Under the pieces are notes generated by a model that saw nothing but the letters and a program-made list of their open reading frames with translations, ran no database searches and had not been told where the DNA came from. The position numbers and the translations under genes were made by a program. From an uncultured Eubacteriales bacterium (GTDB lineage Bacteria > Bacillota > Clostridia > Peptostreptococcales > Anaerovoracaceae): a stretch of DNA of 64,000 nucleotides. The DNA is taken from the NCBI GenBank assembly GCA_900315485.1, contig OMZI01000002.1, positions 1 to 64,000 of the forward strand, given 5' to 3'. Below, in pieces: positions 59,022-64,000 of the stretch (position 1 is the first letter of the stretch; each line of letters starts with the position of its first letter).

Positions 59022-60104
59022 ATGGATTATAATTTTCCGGTAACAAGAACAACAACACCTAAAGAAAAACCGACTGACTGCAAGACTCTCGGATTCGGCA
59101 AGTATTTCACTGACCACATGTTCATCATGGAGTATGATGAGGGCCAGGGCTGGCATGACGGAAGGATAGTGCCTTACGGACCGATCAGCCTCGATCCGGG
59201 TTCGACCTCACTGCATTACGGCCAGCTGATGTTTGAGGGTCTCAAGGCTTACCGCAACCCTAAGGGAACACTCAACCTGTTCAGACCGGACATGAATGCA
59301 AAGCGCCTCAACAACACTAATGAGCGTATGTGCATCCCTCCGATGGATGAGGAGCTTTTCCTTGCTGCTGTCAAAGCGATAGTCAAGGTCGATGAGGACT
59401 GGACTCCGACTGATCCGGGAACATCGCTGTACATAAGACCGTTCATCGTTTCGCCTGAGGTCAGCTTTTCCGTACTTCCGGCCAAGAAGTATCTCTTCAT
59501 CATCATCCTGTGTGCAGTAGGCGCTTACTATGCAGGAAATGAGAGCAAGCTGCACGGAAGCCGCATCCTCGTTGAGGAGAACTACATCCGCGCTGCTGTA
59601 GGCGGTACAGGTGCTGCCAAGACTGCAGGCAACTACGCATCCGGAATGATCGCTTCGTACAAGGCGCATGACCACGGCTGCGAGGAAGTCCTGTGGCTCG
59701 ATTCCAAGGAGCACCGCTATGTAGAGGAAGTAGGGACATCCAACGCTTTCTTCAAGATAAACGGCAAGATCGTAACTCCTGAACTGACAGGATCCATCCT
59801 GCCGGGCGTTACCCGCGACAGCGTCATTAAGCTGCTGAAGAAGTGGGGATACGAGGTAGAGGAGCGCCGCATCGAGCTCGCTGAGGTATTCGAGGCTGCT
59901 GAGAACGGCACACTCGAAGAAGCGTGGGCAACAGGAACGGCATGCGTCATCTCGCCAATCGGAGTTCTCGTATACAAGGACAAGGATTATCCTATCAACA
60001 ACGAGGTCGTCGGAGATGTCAGCCAGCGCCTGTATGACAGCCTCTACGGTATGCAGACAGGAAAGCTGCCTGATGAGATGGGAGACTGGATCGTAGAAAT
60101 TTAG
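59022..60104 (+). CDS. ilvE: Branched-chain amino acid aminotransferase
   Basis: The 360-residue product is PLP fold type IV. SLDPGSTSLHYGQLMFEGLK, NLFRPDMNAKRLNNTNERMC, LYIRPFIVSPEVSFSVLPA, AAVGGTGAAKTAGNYASGMI (Lys that binds PLP) and LTGSILPGVTRDSVIKLLKK are family motifs. It interconverts leucine, isoleucine or valine with their 2-oxo acids, which links to branched-chain acid fermentation. GATGGAGGGATT precedes the ATG. Confidence 0.94.
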   Translation: MDYNFPVTRTTTPKEKPTDCKTLGFGKYFTDHMFIMEYDEGQGWHDGRIVPYGPISLDPGSTSLHYGQLMFEGLKAYRNPKGTLNLFRPDMNAKRLNNTNERMCIPPMDEELFLAAVKAIVKVDEDWTPTDPGTSLYIRPFIVSPEVSFSVLPAKKYLFIIILCAVGAYYAGNESKLHGSRILVEENYIRAAVGGTGAAKTAGNYASGMIASYKAHDHGCEEVLWLDSKEHRYVEEVGTSNAFFKINGKIVTPELTGSILPGVTRDSVIKLLKKWGYEVEERRIELAEVFEAAENGTLEEAWATGTACVISPIGVLVYKDKDYPINNEVVGDVSQRLYDSLYGMQTGKLPDEMGDWIVEI

Positions 60105-60137
60105 TGTCTCCGGAGTGATTTGAAACGGAGGGTCATT

Positions 60138-61031
60138 ATGGAACTCAGGACTCTTCAGTACTTTGTTACTGTAGCTGAGGAACTGAATATAACAAGAGCC
60201 GCGGAAAAGCTGCACATGAGCCAGCCTCCGCTCAGTGCTCAGATCAAGAACCTTGAGTCTGAACTCGACACAGTACTCTTCATAAGGGGCAAGAGACGGC
60301 TCAAGCTGACCGAATCAGGACAGCTCCTGTACAGAAGAGCCAAGGATATCCTGAGCCTTGCAGACAGGACGCAGGCCGAGATACTTTCGATGGGTGAAGG
60401 CATGAGAGGGACTATAGCTATCGGTCTCGTCGAGGGTATGGCTCCGGATATCGCGGCAGAGTGGTTTGCAGGCTTCATAAAGATGCATCCGAACGTCAGA
60501 TTCAGAATACTCGACGGAAGCACTGATGATCTGCTGGAAAAACTCAGAAGCGGCATAGTGAGCCTGGCAGTGATCACATCTCCGTGTGACAATTCCCTGC
60601 TGCACAGCTTCCACGTTGGCGAGGAGAAAATGACGGTCATCATGAGCAAGGAACACCCTCTCGCTGCAGATAACGGCAGGAAGGTGAGGATCAAGGACCT
60701 TGTCGGGGAAAATCTTATCGTTCCGAGCAGAAGGGCTCTGATCGATACCATATATAAATGGTTCCGCGGGATAGGAGCTGAGCCTAAGATAGTCTGCGAG
60801 ATGGACAGCTATCTTGATGCTGCGGCACTCGCCGGAAGGCAGGTCGGCCTCAGTATATATCCAAGGACAGCGTACATCCCTAACGAGTCGCTTGTGTACA
60901 AGGAGATAGCAGGTAAAGATAAAAAATTGGAGTATCTGTTCGTGTGGCGGAAGGGGCATCCGCTTCCGACTATCGAGGAGAGGTTTATTGACTTCGTAAA
61001 GGGGATGATAGCAGAGCCCGAAGCGGAGTAA
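60138..61031 (+). CDS. LysR-family transcriptional regulator
   Basis: The 297-residue product starts MELRTLQYFVTVAEELNITR, with an HTH (AAEKLHMSQPPLSAQIKNLE). The effector domain runs from about 90 to the end. It is co-directional with ilvE and with glnN downstream. ATG at 60138 follows ACGGAGGGTC. Regulators in this position may sense amino-acid or nitrogen status. Confidence 0.9.
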   Translation: MELRTLQYFVTVAEELNITRAAEKLHMSQPPLSAQIKNLESELDTVLFIRGKRRLKLTESGQLLYRRAKDILSLADRTQAEILSMGEGMRGTIAIGLVEGMAPDIAAEWFAGFIKMHPNVRFRILDGSTDDLLEKLRSGIVSLAVITSPCDNSLLHSFHVGEEKMTVIMSKEHPLAADNGRKVRIKDLVGENLIVPSRRALIDTIYKWFRGIGAEPKIVCEMDSYLDAAALAGRQVGLSIYPRTAYIPNESLVYKEIAGKDKKLEYLFVWRKGHPLPTIEERFIDFVKGMIAEPEAE

Positions 61032-61040
61032 TGCTTGTGG

Positions 61041-61079
61041 AAAAAGAGAGGACTGCGGTATGGATGGTCCTCTCTTTTC
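61041..61079 (+). terminator. Intrinsic terminator after the LysR gene
   Basis: AAAAAGAGAGGAC pairs with GTCCTCTCTTTT over a 13-nt loop. Confidence 0.85.
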
Positions 61080-61169
61080 ATATGCAGAAGATATGATATG
61101 GCCTATGATATACGTATTTTATTTGAGAGACCTCAGGGTTTATTTTTGAAATATGTTTTTACTTTGATC

Positions 61170-61187
61170 TGCAGACAAATGTCTGCA
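61170..61187. promoter_or_regulatory. 18-bp palindrome just upstream of glnN
   Basis: TGCAGACA-AA-TGTCTGCA, a perfect palindrome 20 bp before the start codon and next to the ribosome site AAAGGGG. It suits a dimeric repressor or a hairpin that masks translation. Confidence 0.45.
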
Positions 61188-61207
61188 AACAGAAAGGGGT
61201 GACTGGA

Positions 61208-63298
61208 ATGAGTACAGTATCTGAATATTTCGGATCAATGGTTTTTGACGACAAGGTCATGAGGTCGATGCTCTCGGCTGATGTCTATCACGCTATGAAG
61301 AAGACAATAAATCAGGGTAATTCCCTGAATCCGGAAGTAGCTAATGCTGTTGCTCAGGCCATGAAGAACTGGGCGGTGTCCAAGGGAGCCACACACTTCA
61401 CACACTGGTTCCAGCCTCTGAACGGAGTCACCGCTGAGAAGCATGACAGTTTTATCCAGGGATCGCCTGACGGAGGGGTCATCATGGACTTTTCCGGCAA
61501 GGAACTCATCAAGGGTGAGCCGGATGCATCATCATTCCCATCGGGAGGCCTCAGGGCTACTTTCGAGGCAAGAGGATATACCGCATGGGATCCTACATCA
61601 TACGCTTTCATAAAGGGCAAAACGCTTTGCATACCTACAGCTTTCTGTTCATACAGCGGGGAGGCTCTCGATGAGAAGACCTCGCTCCTGAGATCGATGG
61701 ATGCTCTGAACAGGCAGGCTCTGAGGGTGCTTCACATCATCGGTAATGATTCGGTGAAGAGGGTGGATGCAGTTGCAGGAGCGGAGCAGGAGTACTTCCT
61801 GGTGCCGCTGGAGCTGTATGAAAAGAGACCGGACCTCAGATTCACGGGAAGGACTCTGTTCGGAGTCATGCCTCCCAAAGGGCAGGAACTTGATGATCAC
61901 TATTTCGGACCGATAAAGCCTGAGATCACAAGATTCATGGAGGAACTGAATGATGAGCTGTGGAAGCTCGGGGTATATGCCAAGACTGAACACAATGAGG
62001 TAGCTCCATCACAGCACGAGCTGGCCTGCATATATTCCAAGGTAAACGTTACGACCGATCAGAACCAGCTTGTCATGGAGATGATCAAGAAGGTCGCGGA
62101 AAGCCACGGGTTCGTAGCTCTGCTGCATGAGAAGCCTTTTGACGGCGTGAACGGAAGCGGCAAGCACAACAACTGGTCGCTCTCGACAGACAAGGGCGGC
62201 AACCTGCTGTCTCCGGGAGATACTCCTCATGACAATGCACAGTTCCTGCTCTTCCTCTGCGCAGTCATAAGAGCGGTGGATGAGTATCAGGATCTTCTCA
62301 GGATATCTGTAGCTTCTGCAAGCAATGACCACAGACTCGGAGCAAACGAGGCTCCTCCGGCTGTCATATCCATTTTCCTCGGGGATGAGCTGACTGAAGT
62401 ACTTAAGTCTATCGAGGAGGATGAGCCTTATGAGAAGCATGAAGAAGTCCTGATGAAGCTCGGAACAGCAGTGCTCCCGGGATTCAGCAGAGACAATACC
62501 GACAGGAACAGGACTTCGCCTTTTGCCTTCACCGGCAACAAGTTTGAATTCAGGATGCCGGGCTCGATGAGCAGCATAGCGTTCCCGAATGTCATCATAA
62601 ACAGCGCAGTCGCAGATTCGCTTGAGTATTTTGCAGGCCGTCTCGAGGGAACAGAGGATGTGGCCAGAGACGTATATGACCTTGTAAGGGAGACTCTGAG
62701 AGATCACGGAAGGATCATATTCAACGGCGACGGATATACGGATGAGTGGATCGAAGAGGCGGAAAGAAGGGGACTCTCCAACTACAGGACGACTGCAGAC
62801 TGCGTGCCTCATCTTACAGATGAGAAGAACGTCGCCATGCTCACAGCCCAGGGAGTCTTCTCCAGGACGGAGCTTGAGTCAAGGTGCGAGGTAATGCTTG
62901 AGAACTACTGCAAGACCATCTGCATCGAGGCGAAGACTATGAGGTCCATGGCGGTAAAACGCATCGCGCCGGCGATCGAAAGCTACTCCGCAGAGCTGGC
63001 AAGAAACGCATCGGACAAGAGACGCCTTATACCTGACCTTGAATGCAGGTTCGAGGCGAAAACGGTCAGATTCCTGTCGCAGCAGACTGACCGCATATAC
63101 GAAGATGTCGATGCCATGGTATCTGTACTCGAATCTCTCAGCGGAGAGGATTACTGCTCGGATGCAGGTGTGATACGTGACAGCCTTCTGCCTGCAATGG
63201 CACAGCTCAGAAAGGACAGCGACGCAGCTGAGGCTGTGACCTCGAAGAAATACTGGCCGCTTCCTAACTACGGACTTCTCATGTTCGGAGAGAAATAA
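61208..63298 (+). CDS. glnN: Glutamine synthetase type III
   Basis: The 696-residue product has the length of GSIII, much longer than type I. MSTVSEYFGSMVFDDKVMRS, THFTHWFQPLNGVTAEKHDS, GAEQEYFLVPLELYE, TEHNEVAPSQHELACIYSKV, GVNGSGKHNNWSLSTDKGGN and NEAPPAVISIF are the conserved segments, including metal Glu residues and the ATP loop. It makes glutamine from glutamate and ammonia as a double hexamer. Type III is typical of anaerobic Clostridia and Bacteroidetes. The asnB gene follows by 11 bp. Confidence 0.95.
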   Translation: MSTVSEYFGSMVFDDKVMRSMLSADVYHAMKKTINQGNSLNPEVANAVAQAMKNWAVSKGATHFTHWFQPLNGVTAEKHDSFIQGSPDGGVIMDFSGKELIKGEPDASSFPSGGLRATFEARGYTAWDPTSYAFIKGKTLCIPTAFCSYSGEALDEKTSLLRSMDALNRQALRVLHIIGNDSVKRVDAVAGAEQEYFLVPLELYEKRPDLRFTGRTLFGVMPPKGQELDDHYFGPIKPEITRFMEELNDELWKLGVYAKTEHNEVAPSQHELACIYSKVNVTTDQNQLVMEMIKKVAESHGFVALLHEKPFDGVNGSGKHNNWSLSTDKGGNLLSPGDTPHDNAQFLLFLCAVIRAVDEYQDLLRISVASASNDHRLGANEAPPAVISIFLGDELTEVLKSIEEDEPYEKHEEVLMKLGTAVLPGFSRDNTDRNRTSPFAFTGNKFEFRMPGSMSSIAFPNVIINSAVADSLEYFAGRLEGTEDVARDVYDLVRETLRDHGRIIFNGDGYTDEWIEEAERRGLSNYRTTADCVPHLTDEKNVAMLTAQGVFSRTELESRCEVMLENYCKTICIEAKTMRSMAVKRIAPAIESYSAELARNASDKRRLIPDLECRFEAKTVRFLSQQTDRIYEDVDAMVSVLESLSGEDYCSDAGVIRDSLLPAMAQLRKDSDAAEAVTSKKYWPLPNYGLLMFGEK

Positions 63299-63309
63299 GG
63301 AGGCTAAGC

Positions 63310-64000
63310 ATGTGTACGATAATGACAACAACGGGAAGCCTCACGACAATACCGGAATTTGAAGAGGCTTTCGCACTTACAAAATACAGAGGCCCGGATG
63401 ATACCAGGATCATAAGCATTGACCGCATGGAGATGGTCTCCTCATCAGAGACAGATATCCCGGTCAGCTGCCCGAAGGGCATCATGGGCTTTCACAGACT
63501 GTCCATAATGGGACTGACGCCGGAAGGCATGCAGCCGTTTATAAAGGATTGCTGCAGCGTTGTCTGCAACGGCGAGCTTTATGGATTTGAAAAAATGAAA
63601 GAGGAACTGGAGAAGAAGGGTTACACCTTCAGATCCGGTTCGGACTGCGAACTGCTGCTGCCGCTGTGGTTTGAGCACGGCACAGACATGTTCAGAATGC
63701 TGGACGCTGAATTCGCCTGCGTCATATATGATGGCAGGACGGATGAATATATAGCGGCAAGAGATCCAATCGGCATCAGACCGCTTTATTACGGTTACGA
63801 CAGGGAAGGATGCATAGCTTTTGCCAGCGAACCTAAGAGTCTGCTGGGAATATGCAGCAAGGTTATGCCGTTTCCGCCGGGGTGTTACTGGCAGAAGGGG
63901 GAATTTACTGGATACCGTGACATGACATCAGTCGATGGATATGTCACAGGGAGTCTTGAAGATATCTGCGGTAACATAAATGCACTGCTGACGAAAGGGG
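63310..64000 (+). CDS. asnB: Asparagine synthetase B (glutamine-hydrolysing), 3' end outside window
   Basis: The frame is open to the end of the window, 230 residues visible. MCTIMTTTGSLTT gives Cys2 as glutaminase nucleophile; FALTKYRGPDDTRI, IMGFHRLSIMGLTPEGMQPF, CNGELYGFEKMKEELEKKGY and AARDPIGIRPLYYGYDREGC with FASEPKSLLG are class-II amidotransferase segments of the AsnB type. The synthetase half is not in view. It starts after AAGGAGGCTAAGC. With glnN it uses new glutamine nitrogen to make asparagine. Confidence 0.88.
   Translation, partial: MCTIMTTTGSLTTIPEFEEAFALTKYRGPDDTRIISIDRMEMVSSSETDIPVSCPKGIMGFHRLSIMGLTPEGMQPFIKDCCSVVCNGELYGFEKMKEELEKKGYTFRSGSDCELLLPLWFEHGTDMFRMLDAEFACVIYDGRTDEYIAARDPIGIRPLYYGYDREGCIAFASEPKSLLGICSKVMPFPPGCYWQKGEFTGYRDMTSVDGYVTGSLEDICGNINALLTKG

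Noticed and set aside
59208-60215. 335-codon open frame on the minus strand
   Set aside because: It lies opposite ilvE, which has complete family motifs and a ribosome site; the minus frame has no recognisable domain.

Overview
The window looks like a low-to-medium GC gut-type Clostridia (Firmicutes) chromosome. The signs are strong Gram-positive Shine-Dalgarno sites, a type III glutamine synthetase, intrinsic terminators, an ICE-like ParA/ParB/relaxase module and a very large VaFE/Cna-B surface adhesin. An amino-acid-fermenting family such as Anaerovoracaceae is possible, but the sequence alone does not settle the family. No tRNA, rRNA, CRISPR array or transposase was recognised.

Layout. 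(1) 1-1370: the end of a LacI-type regulator, a winged-helix fragment, then non-coding DNA with three sets of 11-bp-phased direct repeats that look like attachment-site scars. (2) About 1371-22745: a 21-kb mobilizable island bracketed by imperfect direct repeats of about 148 bp (sites A and B). It carries parA/parB, a 1567-residue VaFE adhesin, small ICE-type proteins, a stand-alone RadC, a PC4/YdbC-like ssDNA-binding protein, a Toprim protein, MobC and a MOBP-type relaxase. Cargo includes a Nudix-nitroreductase fusion, a metallophosphatase, an AT-rich methyltransferase-like/DUF1848 pair and a HEPN-like protein. No integrase and no VirB4/VirD4-type transfer genes are visible, so it is an IME-like or decayed element. 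(3) About 22745-37580: a catabolic cassette ending at a third, degraded copy of the same site (C). A divergent TetR regulator faces an operon for a 2-oxoacid/acetoin dehydrogenase complex (E1 alpha, E1 beta, E2, E3), a PPC/DUF296 protein, a beta-hydroxyacid dehydrogenase, a threonine-dehydrogenase-like enzyme and a TRAP transporter. An MFS carrier, a metallo-hydrolase, a D-2-hydroxyacid dehydrogenase and a broken HipA-like gene follow. (4) 37668-64000: ordinary chromosome. It holds LysR with an M20 peptidase and a carrier, an amidohydrolase, a 5'-nucleotidase, a SLC13/ArsB-NhaD-like permease, pepD, a GH4 alpha-galactosidase with a MelB-type carrier, a GDPD, a SEC-C protein, a MATE pump, purC-purA-purB, ilvE, LysR, glnN and the start of asnB.

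How the parts work together. The island encodes its own partition and mobilization functions and carries defence- or stress-like cargo. Five of its genes have a terminator-like hairpin ending only about 22-38 nt before the start codon, which leaves no room for a promoter and suggests regulated read-through. The cassette would import an organic acid, oxidise it and convert a 2-oxo acid to an acyl-CoA. The right end is nitrogen and purine metabolism: peptide and amide hydrolysis, BCAA transamination, glutamine and asparagine synthesis, and AMP formation.

The most unusual signals are the repeated attachment-site architecture (A, B, C), the leader terminators, a covarying two-stem palindromic repeat at 22514 and 41417, the hairpin cluster after the relaxase, and the methyltransferase-like/DUF1848 pair.
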